From: Hoeflea prorocentri
Lineage (GTDB): Bacteria > Pseudomonadota > Alphaproteobacteria > Rhizobiales > Rhizobiaceae
Reading direction: 5' to 3'
Assembly (NCBI RefSeq): GCF_027944115.1
Contig: NZ_JAPJZI010000001.1
Coordinates: 3,658,001-3,722,000, forward strand
DNA: 64,000 nt
A model generated the notes under the pieces. It did no database searches. It was not told where the DNA came from and worked only from the letters and a program-made list of their open reading frames with translations. Of the stretch, positions 28,884 to 37,190 are shown piece by piece; within the stretch, counting starts at the first letter, position 1, and every line of letters begins with the position of its first letter. The translations under genes were made by a program, and so were the position numbers.

Positions 28884-29327
28884 TCAGCTGATAAGCTTGA
28901 AATACTCTTCCCGAACGGCCTCATCAATTTGGACGCCGAGATAACCCCCGTATAGTCGATCCTGCCGGTCTTTACGCGGTCCGGAAATCCAACAGTGATC
29001 TCCACTATGCGTTTCGAAGTAGTTTGCTTTGAAACCAGATCCGCTCAGGCCTTTAAACTTCAGTCCCTTGCAATAGAGGGTTTTGCCGGATTTTGAGAAA
29101 TAGACGCGACCGACCACAGCAGGTCCTTCCAAACCGCCAGCCTTGTTTTCAAATTGCATTATTCGCGAGCGCGCGTGCCTGAACTCCGACGGCATTTGCT
29201 CGTCAGACTGAAGTTTCTCTAACCAATGATCCGCGTGTCTGGCCATAGCAGCGCATTTATAATCGTTGCAAAAGCGAAAGTCAGCGCAACTCGAGCTAAA
29301 ATAGAAACACATTGTATGGGGGTTCAT
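28884..29327 (-). CDS. Conserved hypothetical protein
   Basis: A 147-residue protein of unknown function. The C-terminal half, with VYFSKSGKTLYCKGLKF, FKANYFE, CWISGPRKD and RLYGGYLGVQIDEAVREEY, resembles small bacterial proteins often mislabelled as DXP synthase. The N-terminal part is cysteine-rich (CADFRFCNDYKC). The start is uncertain: ATG 29327 overlaps the upstream protease gene by 32 bp, and ATG 29246 would give a 120-residue protein. G+C is lower than in neighbouring blocks. It may form an operon with the M48 protease. Confidence 0.62.
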   Translation of the reverse strand: MNPHTMCFYFSSSCADFRFCNDYKCAAMARHADHWLEKLQSDEQMPSEFRHARSRIMQFENKAGGLEGPAVVGRVYFSKSGKTLYCKGLKFKGLSGSGFKANYFETHSGDHCWISGPRKDRQDRLYGGYLGVQIDEAVREEYFKLIS

Positions 29328-30150
29328 CCATACCGACGTGTTTTTCAGCCAATACTCTGCGAACTCTTACCGGATAATACCCATGATAACGCAGGAGGTA
29401 GAAACCGATCCTCCAACGCCTTTGAATTGATGTCATTTCATCGCAATAGAAAGCATGAATTCCGTACGCGGAACCGACACCCCCGCGATCCAACGATGCC
29501 TTTTCGAGCACTTGGAAAGTCTGAACACACTTTTCGCCGGACAAGCCAGCCGCCATGCACATATCGATCGCGAAAGTATCAGCCTCGATTTCCCTGCGTG
29601 CGTGAGTGATGGGTGAGACAAAACTCTGCAGAATATATGCCAGTACCCGCAGCCGGCCTTTTAGTCGTTTCGAAGCACGTGGGATGTGACCCAACTCATG
29701 ATGCGCAATCTCGTGGGCAATCACGAACGCGGCCATCTCCACGGTCGCGCAGAGTTCAAGCAAGGTCCGAGTCAGGAAGATATGATTGCCGTCAGCGGTA
29801 AACGCTGCGTGGGCCGGATTATGCAAAACCGAAATCTGATAGCGCGATATTCCTGGAAAAGCCGCTTCCAGAATGCCAAACGCTTCTTGAGCAAGATCTA
29901 CACTCCAATCGTCTTTGTCCATGCGCTGATCGGACGTAACGCTCGCAATCGCATCACCAAATGTCGAATAATCTGTCACATATACCATTTGGATATATAG
30001 AGTGATCGATTCAACCTTATCGTTTAGTGTTTTGTCTTCATGGTAAATGGTCAGGCATGGCCGTCTCGGAGCCCAATCAAAGCCGGCTCCATCCCTTGCG
30101 GCGGAGAAGTGACTGCAACGAAAACGTGCCGCACATACCCAGATTGCCAC
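29296..30150 (-). CDS. M48-like zinc metalloprotease
   Basis: The zinc motif IAHEIAHHELGH and the downstream REIEADTFAIDMC (third ligand Glu) identify an M48-type metalloprotease domain. Preceding it is the usual PAHAAFTADGNHIFLTRTLL. No convincing signal peptide or membrane anchor is visible. The start is doubtful: residues before about 55 look non-coding, and ATG 29988 or 29922 may be real. Lower G+C than flanking genes. Its end overlaps the unknown gene downstream, so the two may form a transferred pair. Confidence 0.75.
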   Translation of the reverse strand: MAIWVCAARFRCSHFSAARDGAGFDWAPRRPCLTIYHEDKTLNDKVESITLYIQMVYVTDYSTFGDAIASVTSDQRMDKDDWSVDLAQEAFGILEAAFPGISRYQISVLHNPAHAAFTADGNHIFLTRTLLELCATVEMAAFVIAHEIAHHELGHIPRASKRLKGRLRVLAYILQSFVSPITHARREIEADTFAIDMCMAAGLSGEKCVQTFQVLEKASLDRGGVGSAYGIHAFYCDEMTSIQRRWRIGFYLLRYHGYYPVRVRRVLAEKHVGMDEPPYNVFLF

Positions 30151-30223
30151 AATGAAAACAGAAAAGACGCAGTAGAGTTGGCGCGGTGTTTTCTGTTGTG
30201 CGCCACACTATATAACCGTTGCC

Positions 30224-31072
30224 ATGTTGCAGAAGGTCAGGACATACAGCCGAAAAATCAGCCCGGGTGCGGCGGCGTCGGCCCTGGCGCACGCGATCAT
30301 TGCGGCTGTGCTGATTTTTGGCCTGCCGGACTTGTCGCGGGACGCGGATGAACCGCAGGTTATCCCGGTGGAACTTGTGCTCTCACAGCAGGATATCCTG
30401 GCGGCGTTGCAACAGACCCTGGAGGAAACGGTTCCGCCGCCTTCCGGGCAGGAAGAGGTCGCGTCATCGGACCCGGCAGGTGGGCAACCGATCCGCACAC
30501 TTTTTCCTGTCTACCAGTTCGGGGAGGAGGATGCAGGCCCAAGCGAGACCATCGATGGCGACACGCCGGAGGTGTCCGAGACTACCGAGACACAGTCTGA
30601 GGATACACCGTCCGAGGAACCCGATGTGGCCGAGCAGACCGCGGATCTGGACGAGGCGCCGACGGCCGAACAGGCAGAGGAAACAGCCGCAGCAGACGCG
30701 CCGCAACCACCTGAAGAAACGGCCGAAACAGAGCGTTCCGTACACGACACCGAGAGCGCAGTTGCAACAAGCGCCAAGAACGACATCCCGCGTGGCGTGC
30801 GTGCCGGCGATCTGTGCGCGACGGAGCTGCGCCGCCAGCTCGTCGCCTCCATCCCGCCTTACCGACCGAACCTCCTGCCGGCCTACCGGCTCGATGAGGG
30901 CACGTTGATCGTGGTGCAGAAAGGTGCGTTTCGGTCCGATGCGCAGTGGTATGATCTGAAATTCCGTTGCGAAATCGACGAGGAGGCAACACGAGTCGTT
31001 TCCTTTGACTTTGAAGTCGGAGCGCCCATTCCACGCTCCGCATGGGCAGACCGCGGTCTGCCGGCATCGTAG
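30224..31072 (+). CDS. DUF930 domain protein with TonB-like architecture
   Basis: A 282-residue protein with one N-terminal membrane helix (AAASALAHAIIAAVLIFGL), a long Glu/Thr/Pro-rich linker (about residues 75-175, for example TETQSEDTPSEEP) and a C-terminal domain beginning CATELRRQLVASIPPYRPN and containing LPAYRLDEGTLIVVQKGAF, which I recognise as DUF930. The layout resembles TonB, spanning the periplasm, but no ExbB/ExbD genes lie nearby and the C-terminal fold is different. Probably a periplasm-spanning envelope protein of unknown role. Confidence 0.82.
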   Translation: MLQKVRTYSRKISPGAAASALAHAIIAAVLIFGLPDLSRDADEPQVIPVELVLSQQDILAALQQTLEETVPPPSGQEEVASSDPAGGQPIRTLFPVYQFGEEDAGPSETIDGDTPEVSETTETQSEDTPSEEPDVAEQTADLDEAPTAEQAEETAAADAPQPPEETAETERSVHDTESAVATSAKNDIPRGVRAGDLCATELRRQLVASIPPYRPNLLPAYRLDEGTLIVVQKGAFRSDAQWYDLKFRCEIDEEATRVVSFDFEVGAPIPRSAWADRGLPAS

Positions 31073-31178
31073 GGCGACCCTGCCACGCCTGTCATAGATG
31101 CCAGACAGGGGCAGACGCTTGACACCGCATCCATCGTCGTCCCAGTTTTGAAGCCGGTCCTGAAATGGCGAGGAAAAA

Positions 31179-31463
31179 ATGAAATACGCAGCCGCCGGTG
31201 CCTGTTGCTCCTTTCTTGTCTTGTTCCCAGCGCCTTTAAGCGCCGAAACGGGAGTGCTTGAGAAACAGGCCCGGTTCGACGAATGCAGGGCGATTTTGCA
31301 GACACTTGCCGGGGCGGTCAGCGGGAAACTGGCGGAGTACAGCACAAACACCGACGAAGTGCTGGAAAGCACGTTCATCAGCGAAGACGGGACGACACGA
31401 TTCACCGTCACGTGTCTGGCCAAGGAAGAGAAGGTGATTATCCGGCATGAGGCCATTCAATAA
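31179..31463 (+). CDS. Small secreted protein of unknown function
   Basis: A 94-residue protein with a clear signal peptide (MKYAAAGACCSFLVLFPAPLSA) and a mature part of about 72 residues with two cysteines (in FDECRAIL and VTCLAKEE) that could form a disulfide. I do not recognise the family. It follows the DUF930 gene by 106 bp on the same strand and converges with the cardiolipin synthase gene. Confidence 0.65.
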   Translation: MKYAAAGACCSFLVLFPAPLSAETGVLEKQARFDECRAILQTLAGAVSGKLAEYSTNTDEVLESTFISEDGTTRFTVTCLAKEEKVIIRHEAIQ

Positions 31464-31483
31464 GCCTCACACGGACCTCTGTT

Positions 31484-32920
31484 CTAAAGGTAGGGCGCGA
31501 ACAGACGCGCGAAGCCGTCGCGGAACTTGACGGCCCATGGACGCGCATCCATTTCAGCAAGCGTGATCGAGGCGGACCGCGCCTTGGCCTCGTCGAAGTG
31601 CCGAACGAGCACTGAGACGAAGTCCTTGTCATAGATCTCCAGATTGAACTCGAAATTGAGGCGCAGGCTCCGGTCGTCAAAATTGCCCGAACCGACAATC
31701 GCGTAGCTATCGTCGACGATGAAGAGTTTGGAGTGCGTGAACGGCGCGGGTTGACGACAAACCTTTACGCCGCGTTCGAGAACCTGCCAGAGCATCGCAT
31801 CGGTCGCCCAACTCACGAACGGAATATTGCCCTCCTCGGGCAAGATGATTTCCACATTCACGCCGCGCATTGCGGCCGCATTCAGGCTCGCCATGAGCTC
31901 GCGGTCGGGCACGAAATAGGGCGTCATGACACGTACGCTCTGCCTCGCGGCATTGGTCGCACCCATATACATCCACCGCAGCTTCTCGAAGTCCTCATTC
32001 GGCCCGTCGATGATCACACGCGCCAATAAATCACCCGTGCCCGGCAAGTCCAGCGGCTCCGTCCGCAGATGGTTGGCTCCCGTCGCAAAGGACCAGTCTT
32101 CCAGAAATGCCCACTCGATATCCGCAACAACCGGTCCGCTGACCTTGAAGTGGAGATCGAGCGCCTTCTTGGGATTATCGACCGCTTCGGCAAGATGGCG
32201 AACGCCGATATTCATCCCTCCGGTGAAGGCGAGCCTGCCGTCCACAACCATGATCTTGCGGTGATTTCTCAGATTCAGATTGAGGAACCATTGCCAGTGG
32301 TTCCATGGCATGAACCTCGCCGTCGGAATGCCCCTTTCCTTCAGGAACCTTGAGATGCGGGGCCGGGAGTAAAGCTCGCCCAAACCATCGACGAGCACCT
32401 TGACCTCCACACCTCGTTCGACGGCATCGGCAAGCGCGTCGACAAACTGGAGACCAACCCGGTCGCTGTCGAAAATATAGGTGCACAAGCCGATCGAAAC
32501 CTGCGCGTTGCGGATTTCATCGAGCATGGCCGGGAAGGCTTCCTCGCCATTGACCAGAAGCTCGATATGATTTCCCTCAACGAACCGGCGCCGCGTTACC
32601 TTGCGCGAGAGCCGGGTGAAACCGAGATGTTCGGACGGCCACTCCGCAGTGAAGGACGGATCGTCCAGATCGCTGTTGTCCGGCAGAGGCCAGCGGCGCC
32701 GCAGATACTGCGCCTGCGCCCTGATGCGGTTCACGCCGAACAGCCAATACAAGAGCGCGCCAAGGCCCGGAAGAAGAAGACAGACCGCTATCCAGCCCAC
32801 CGCGGCACGCGGATCCCGCTTCCACAACAGCGCATGCCCGGCGCAGATAATGGAAAGCACGATTGCGAGCGCGGAAAGAACCCACTGAACAACACCGCTT
32901 TCGAAATCCAGAAGAAACAT
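31484..32920 (-). CDS. cls: Cardiolipin synthase (phospholipase D family)
   Basis: A 478-residue membrane enzyme that joins two phosphatidylglycerols into cardiolipin. Two N-terminal membrane helices (VLSALAIVLSIICAGHALL and AVGWIAVCLLLPGLGALLYW) precede two HKD motifs: NHRKIMVVDGRLAFTGGMN and HSKLFIVDDSYAIVGSGN. Length is normal. It lies 60 bp downstream of a patatin-type phospholipase gene on the same strand, so a joint phospholipid-turnover role is plausible. Confidence 0.93.
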   Translation of the reverse strand: MFLLDFESGVVQWVLSALAIVLSIICAGHALLWKRDPRAAVGWIAVCLLLPGLGALLYWLFGVNRIRAQAQYLRRRWPLPDNSDLDDPSFTAEWPSEHLGFTRLSRKVTRRRFVEGNHIELLVNGEEAFPAMLDEIRNAQVSIGLCTYIFDSDRVGLQFVDALADAVERGVEVKVLVDGLGELYSRPRISRFLKERGIPTARFMPWNHWQWFLNLNLRNHRKIMVVDGRLAFTGGMNIGVRHLAEAVDNPKKALDLHFKVSGPVVADIEWAFLEDWSFATGANHLRTEPLDLPGTGDLLARVIIDGPNEDFEKLRWMYMGATNAARQSVRVMTPYFVPDRELMASLNAAAMRGVNVEIILPEEGNIPFVSWATDAMLWQVLERGVKVCRQPAPFTHSKLFIVDDSYAIVGSGNFDDRSLRLNFEFNLEIYDKDFVSVLVRHFDEAKARSASITLAEMDARPWAVKFRDGFARLFAPYL

Positions 32921-32980
32921 GTCAGTCGCCTGCCGAACCTGGCTCAGCGATAGCCAGAACGAGATTGATGTGAGCGCTTT

Positions 32981-33817
32981 TCAAGGCCGACGATTTGCCT
33001 CTTCCAGGTGCCGTTCGAGCTCCCTGCGCAGTTGATCGGCGGCCGGCGCAGCCTGTGCGAAAACCTTCGACGCCTCGTAGAACTCGAGCATCAGAATGTC
33101 CACGATTTCCGGGCAGATGTAGATATCCGGCGGCCGCGCCGCGATCTTCTGGCGCACTATCGACTTCTGCATGATCTGAAACGAGTTGAAAACCGACTCC
33201 TGAAACGAAGGAATAAGGCTCTCGCTTTCCGTTCTGTTTCCCAGCACATCTATCGCAATGGTCATGTCGCATTCGTCCATGATCAGGTCGTAGGGAACGG
33301 GATTGGTGACACCGCCGTCGACCAGAACACGCCCGTTGACGACCACCGGCTCCAGCACCCCCGGCACCGCCATGCTCGCGTGAACCCCTGTCCGGATGTC
33401 GCCGGTTTCAAGCACCACCTCGTTACGGCGCCAAAAGTCCGCCGCAACGACTTTGACCGGAATGTCCAGTTCCTCAAAATCCTTGACCTTCACATATTTC
33501 ATCAAATCATCGAGGAACGCGTCGGCCTTCAGCAAGCTTCCGCCTTTCCAGTTGACGCCTGCGAGCTGCAGCCAGGTGAAAACATTGCCCATTGCGTCAA
33601 TAAAGCTGCTGTTCTCCTTGTTCGAGATGTTCTGGATTTCCTCCCGCAAAGAGCGCGCACTTATGCCCGATGCATACATCACCCCGATAATCGCCCCGAT
33701 ACTGGTGCCGACAATGCGGCTCGGTTTAATGCCGAACTCGTCGATCACCTCGAGCATGCAGATATGGGCCAGCCCCTTGGCTCCGCCGCCGCCAAGGGCC
33801 AATCCGATGTCCGTCAT
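32981..33817 (-). CDS. Patatin-like phospholipase (RssA type)
   Basis: A 278-residue serine hydrolase. The oxyanion loop GGGGAKGLAHI lies at residues 9-19, the nucleophile in GTSIGAIIG (about residue 40) and the catalytic Asp in VDGGVTNPVPYD. These are all the patatin catalytic elements. Probably cytoplasmic or membrane-peripheral, hydrolysing phospholipid acyl groups. It sits upstream of cardiolipin synthase on the same strand. Confidence 0.92.
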   Translation of the reverse strand: MTDIGLALGGGGAKGLAHICMLEVIDEFGIKPSRIVGTSIGAIIGVMYASGISARSLREEIQNISNKENSSFIDAMGNVFTWLQLAGVNWKGGSLLKADAFLDDLMKYVKVKDFEELDIPVKVVAADFWRRNEVVLETGDIRTGVHASMAVPGVLEPVVVNGRVLVDGGVTNPVPYDLIMDECDMTIAIDVLGNRTESESLIPSFQESVFNSFQIMQKSIVRQKIAARPPDIYICPEIVDILMLEFYEASKVFAQAAPAADQLRRELERHLEEANRRP

Positions 33818-34135
33818 CGATCGCTCCGCAACAGGTTCACTGTTATCGAATTTTGAAGCACTGGCGTGCGATCCATGATTTTGTTTTTTCCAACCATTTC
33901 AGAACAAGCCTCAATCGGGCATTGAATCCATCCCGCCCCTACGATCATCTGGTGATCCAGTTTCACTGGAAATGCAAGCTCCGGAAATAGAAACCGCGTG
34001 GCGCGCGCCGGCGACCACTGCACAATAGCGCGCGACCCGCCTGGTCAGCGATCAAAAATCGCCGCGGTCAAATGAATGAGTTTAAACCAGAGCTGCTCCC
34101 GGGGCCTTGTGAAGCGGGGGCAGCGAATGTCTGCT
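33818..34135. other. Intergenic region, patatin to LysR
   Basis: A 318-bp spacer between two minus-strand genes. No convincing gene, RNA or repeat was seen; it should contain the promoter of the patatin-cardiolipin synthase pair. Confidence 0.5.
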
Positions 34136-35011
34136 TTACGAAGACTGTTGCTGAAGAAGATCCGCAAGGGCGGGATGCGGGAACCTTCTTGGAATGGTGA
34201 CCGCGAAGAACGGTTCCGAAATTCCAAGGTCGAATGCGGCCGTTTCAAGGATACCTGCTTTGATCTCGTCAGCGACCACGACCGACGGCGCGACGGCCAG
34301 CCCGACGCCCTCGCGAGCGAGCAGACGGACCATGGCCATATCATCCACGCTGGCTACGATACGCGGCTGCACACCCAGGCGGGCGACCAGACTCTCGAAG
34401 CCGGCGCGGATCACGCTTTCGGTCGGCAGGATAACGGGCGCGTTCCGCAAAAGCTCGCCCAGCGTTTCGCTCCCGAAAAAATCCGGCTTGCCATGTATGC
34501 GCACTGGTTGCTCGGCGATCCTCTGTGCCGCAAAGGCGGAATCGGAACGAGGCGGTGGCACCTGCGTCGTCAGAACCACGTCCAGTGTCAGCGTGTCCAG
34601 ATCGTGAAGCAGTGTCTCAAGGCTTCCTGATTTCAACCAGAAACCAGAGTCGGCATCGGCCAGCAGCGGACCGAGGAACTGTAGCTGAAAATTGCGTGAC
34701 AATGTGGACATTGCACCAATGCGCAAGGGCGTCCTGGCAGAGCTGTTCTGTTGCAGTGTCGCCAACAGTTCATCACCGGCATTGAAGATCTGGTCGGCAT
34801 GATCCAAGGCAATCCGTCCTGCTTCGGTAAGAACCAGCTTGCGCGAAACGCGCTCGAACAGGTCCACGCCCAGGCTCTCTTCCAACTGCCGGATTTGGAT
34901 CGACAGGGCGGATTGAGCCACATTCAACCGGTCGGCCGCACGCCCCAGATGCCCCTCGGTGGCGACCTCGCGAAAATAGCGAAGATGATGGTAGTTCAGT
35001 CGAGAAATCAT
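34136..35011 (-). CDS. LysR-type transcriptional regulator (NhaR-like)
   Basis: A 291-residue LysR regulator. The N-terminal winged helix-turn-helix reads HHLRYFREVATEGHLGRAA and LNVAQSALSIQIRQLEESLG; the C-terminal inducer domain follows from about residue 90. The first residues (LNYHHLRYFREVA) resemble the NhaR branch, known to respond to Na+. It is divergent from an SbtA-type permease over a 93-bp AT-rich interval with a 13-bp inverted repeat, the usual arrangement for a LysR protein controlling its neighbour. Confidence 0.9.
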   Translation of the reverse strand: MISRLNYHHLRYFREVATEGHLGRAADRLNVAQSALSIQIRQLEESLGVDLFERVSRKLVLTEAGRIALDHADQIFNAGDELLATLQQNSSARTPLRIGAMSTLSRNFQLQFLGPLLADADSGFWLKSGSLETLLHDLDTLTLDVVLTTQVPPPRSDSAFAAQRIAEQPVRIHGKPDFFGSETLGELLRNAPVILPTESVIRAGFESLVARLGVQPRIVASVDDMAMVRLLAREGVGLAVAPSVVVADEIKAGILETAAFDLGISEPFFAVTIPRRFPHPALADLLQQQSS

Positions 35012-35021
35012 TCTTTTTTAT

Positions 35022-35056
35022 AGAACAAAAATATCAGAAAGATATATTTTTATTCT
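35022..35056. promoter_or_regulatory. Inverted repeat in the LysR/SbtA divergent promoter
   Basis: AGAACAAAAATAT (35022-35034) and ATATTTTTATTCT (35044-35056) are reverse complements at 12 of 13 positions with a 9-bp spacer. The element lies 11 bp from the LysR start and 48 bp from the SbtA start, as expected for a LysR operator. The flanks are very AT-rich. Confidence 0.68.
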
Positions 35057-35104
35057 GCCTGCAACTCCCCTATCTCAAGCGGCAACGTTAAGGGGAACCA
35101 CCAC

Positions 35105-36175
35105 ATGGAAATTTTGATGATGATCGCTGGCACTGTTGTTGAGCAGTTACAAAAGCCGACGCTTGCTTTTCTCATTGCCGGAATGATGTTGGCTGCCCTG
35201 GGCGCCAGGTTCGAGATTCCGCAATCGATTTACAAGTTCATCGTCATACTGCTCCTGCTCAAGGTGGGCATGAGCGCGGGAATATCCATCCGAAACGCGG
35301 ATACTCTCTCGTTCCTCGTTCCGGCCAGCTTGGCGATTCTTGTCGGGATCGCGATCGTATTTCTGGGCAGCCGGTCGCTGGCGCGCTGGAACGGTGTGTC
35401 CCGGGTCGATGGTCTCGCCACCGCGGGTCTCTTCGGCGCAGTTTCGGCTTCCACGCTCGCAGCCGGAATGGCGGTCCTTGATGACAGCAACATCTATTAC
35501 GAAGGTTTCATTGGGGCTCTCTATCCCTTTATGGATGTCGCGGCCCTGGTTACCGCAATCATGTTGGCAAAGCTCAGCGCCGCGCGGCAAGCGGCGGTTA
35601 CCGTCTACCCGGGGCGTGACGGCGCTGCTTCGATAGGATCGACGGGCGCGCCCACACCGATTGGCGCCAGTATGGGAGGCTCAGGTCTTATCCGCGAGAT
35701 CCTCGTCGACACCTTGCGCAGTCCCGCAATCTCCGCACTGATCACCGGACTTGCACTGGGTGTGCTGTCGGACCCCGAAACCGTCTACAAGAGCTTCTAT
35801 GAGCCGCTGTTCCGGGGGCTGCTTTCCATATTGATGCTGATCATGGGGATGGAAGCCTGGACCCGGCTGGCGGAACTTCGCAAGGTCGCGCATGCCTATG
35901 TCCTCTACGGCCTCGTAGCCCCGATCCTTCATGGACTGTTGGGGTTTGGCGCCGGACTGGCGGCACATCATCTGACAGGGTTTTCTGAAGGCGGCGTTAT
36001 CCTGCTGGCGCTCATGGCGGCATCGAGCTCGGATATTTCAGGTCCACCGACCATACGTGGCGCGCTGCCTGAGGCGAACTCGTCGGCCTATGTCGGAACT
36101 TCCACTGGCTTGGGCACGCCGGTGGCGATCCTTAGCATACCGCTGTTCATCGGCTTGGCAGATCTGGTTTTTTAA
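35105..36175 (+). CDS. SbtA-type sodium-dependent bicarbonate permease family protein
   Basis: A 356-residue membrane protein with about ten hydrophobic segments, including KFIVILLLLKVGMSAGI, GLFGAVSASTLAAGMAVL and the C-terminal LLALMAASSSDISGPPTIRG. These match the SbtA (formerly DUF897) family whose cyanobacterial member takes up HCO3- with Na+. There are no carboxysome or RuBisCO genes in the window, so a heterotrophic bicarbonate or other anion uptake role is inferred. Probably controlled by the divergent LysR gene through the inverted repeat at 35022-35056. Confidence 0.88.
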   Translation: MEILMMIAGTVVEQLQKPTLAFLIAGMMLAALGARFEIPQSIYKFIVILLLLKVGMSAGISIRNADTLSFLVPASLAILVGIAIVFLGSRSLARWNGVSRVDGLATAGLFGAVSASTLAAGMAVLDDSNIYYEGFIGALYPFMDVAALVTAIMLAKLSAARQAAVTVYPGRDGAASIGSTGAPTPIGASMGGSGLIREILVDTLRSPAISALITGLALGVLSDPETVYKSFYEPLFRGLLSILMLIMGMEAWTRLAELRKVAHAYVLYGLVAPILHGLLGFGAGLAAHHLTGFSEGGVILLALMAASSSDISGPPTIRGALPEANSSAYVGTSTGLGTPVAILSIPLFIGLADLVF

Positions 36176-36202
36176 CACGGGAGACAGACCTGACAATTTG
36201 GT

Positions 36203-36306
36203 TGCAGCCGGGCGAGCACAGCGAGACCTGCGGCGCAGATGACGCCGCCGATCCCTGCAACACCATCACCGAGGGCGACCTCAGCCATAAAGCCGAGCTC
36301 GTCCTC
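36203..36306 (-). pseudogene. Decayed, internally deleted copy of the neighbouring MFS transporter gene
   Basis: This 104-bp stretch matches two separate parts of the intact MFS gene. 36218-36280 resembles about 37306-37368 (about 93% identical by eye, encoding GDGVAGIGGVICAAGLAVLA), and 36281-36306 resembles about 37795-37820 (DELGFMAEVA). The parts join at GCGACC, present at both ends of the missing 426 bp in the intact gene (37363 and 37789). The 142-codon deletion is in frame. It lies directly behind sbtA and cannot encode a transporter. Confidence 0.78.
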
Positions 36307-36395
36307 ATCGTAATTGCGGGCAGCCACGCCAAGGCGCTTTACATTCAGACGAAAAAATGACAAGTATACTTTACATAATGATAAGGATGCTTTTC

Positions 36396-36815
36396 ATGAC
36401 CATTTCCACACAATCACAAATCATTGCGTCCATCGTCGTTTTTCTCGGCGCCGCCTACATCTGGACCTTTGCCCCCCCGTTTTTCGTGACCGTCATCTTC
36501 ACAATTCTGTGTATCCTGTGGTCGGGGTGGATTTTCATCTCGATCTTCCGGGGCACAGATGAACCCTATTCAGCGAGCGTAAGGTACGCTATGGCAACAG
36601 CCAGCGGTGTTGGCGTTCCGCTGTCTATCGCATTTGTCGTGCTGATGATCGCCACGCCGGCTATTCAGGGCATGATCACACATATCGCGATGTTCGGCAG
36701 AAGCGGTTTGTCTTCAGCCGCAATCGGCTTCGGCATGGGCGTAACGTTCACCATTATTGTGCTGTGCGCCGTTTTTTTCATCAGTCATTTGGCGTGGTGG
36801 GTATCCAAACGGTGA
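36396..36815 (+). CDS. Small membrane protein paired with an XRE regulator
   Basis: A 139-residue protein with four hydrophobic segments (for example QIIASIVVFLGAAYIWTFA and GFGMGVTFTIIVLCAVFFI). I do not recognise the family. The AAGGAT site at 36383-36388 favours ATG 36396 over upstream ATGs at 36357 and 36378. A 64-residue XRE regulator follows after 24 bp. Membrane protein/short-XRE pairs are widespread. The pair sits between a decayed MFS fragment and the intact MFS gene, suggesting insertion. Confidence 0.72.
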   Translation: MTISTQSQIIASIVVFLGAAYIWTFAPPFFVTVIFTILCILWSGWIFISIFRGTDEPYSASVRYAMATASGVGVPLSIAFVVLMIATPAIQGMITHIAMFGRSGLSSAAIGFGMGVTFTIIVLCAVFFISHLAWWVSKR

Positions 36816-36839
36816 GGAGCGCGGTCGTTTGAGGCGAAC

Positions 36840-37034
36840 ATGAAGAATAATATCCGCGTTTTGCGCGCAGAACGACGCTGGACCCAGGCCGACCTCGGGA
36901 AATTACTCGGCGTGTCACGGAACTCCGTCAACGCGATCGAGAACGGGAAATACGACCCGTCATTGCCACTGGCGTTTCGGATCGCACGGCTATTTGGAAA
37001 AACCGTTGAAGAGATTTTTGAGGACGGAGAGTGA
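36840..37034 (+). CDS. Short XRE family helix-turn-helix regulator
   Basis: A 64-residue protein made up almost only of a Cro/C1-type helix-turn-helix: RRWTQADLGKLLGVSRNSVNAIENGKYDPSLPLAF, with the second helix QADLGKLLG and recognition helix SRNSVNAIE, ending TVEEIFEDGE. It matches the very short XRE proteins that accompany small membrane proteins and usually repress their own operon. It forms a two-gene unit with the upstream gene. Confidence 0.9.
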   Translation: MKNNIRVLRAERRWTQADLGKLLGVSRNSVNAIENGKYDPSLPLAFRIARLFGKTVEEIFEDGE

Positions 37035-37049
37035 CAAGCAGCCGATCAA

Positions 37050-37118
37050 TTGAGGCTGCCTCGAGCCGCCGCTGCGCATTGCGCGCAGCCGGTAGCGGTC
37101 TTGGCGGCGGAGCCTCAA
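37050..37118. repeat. Long nested stem-loop between the XRE and MFS genes
   Basis: TTGAGGCT (37050-37057) pairs with AGCCTCAA (37111-37118); inside it GCCGCC (37065-37070) pairs with GGCGGC (37103-37108), and CTGCGC pairs with GCGCAG around 37072-37087. It lies between convergent genes with no T-run, so it may be a bidirectional 3'-end structure or a small structured RNA. Confidence 0.5.
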
Positions 37119-37190
37119 GGGCATCGCATCGGCCAGCCAGAGCACATTCGGGTCAAATCCGATTCCCGATTTTTGATTCCGGATTTCATG

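Noticed and set aside
27755-30150. tRNA-anchored genomic island
   Set aside because: Lower-G+C genes lie near tRNA-Gly, but there is no integrase, no repeated tRNA end, and the sodium channel gene next to the tRNA looks native in composition.
33814-34023. Possible 69-residue ORF in the patatin-LysR gap
   Set aside because: No recognisable feature and atypical composition; it overlaps the patatin start region.
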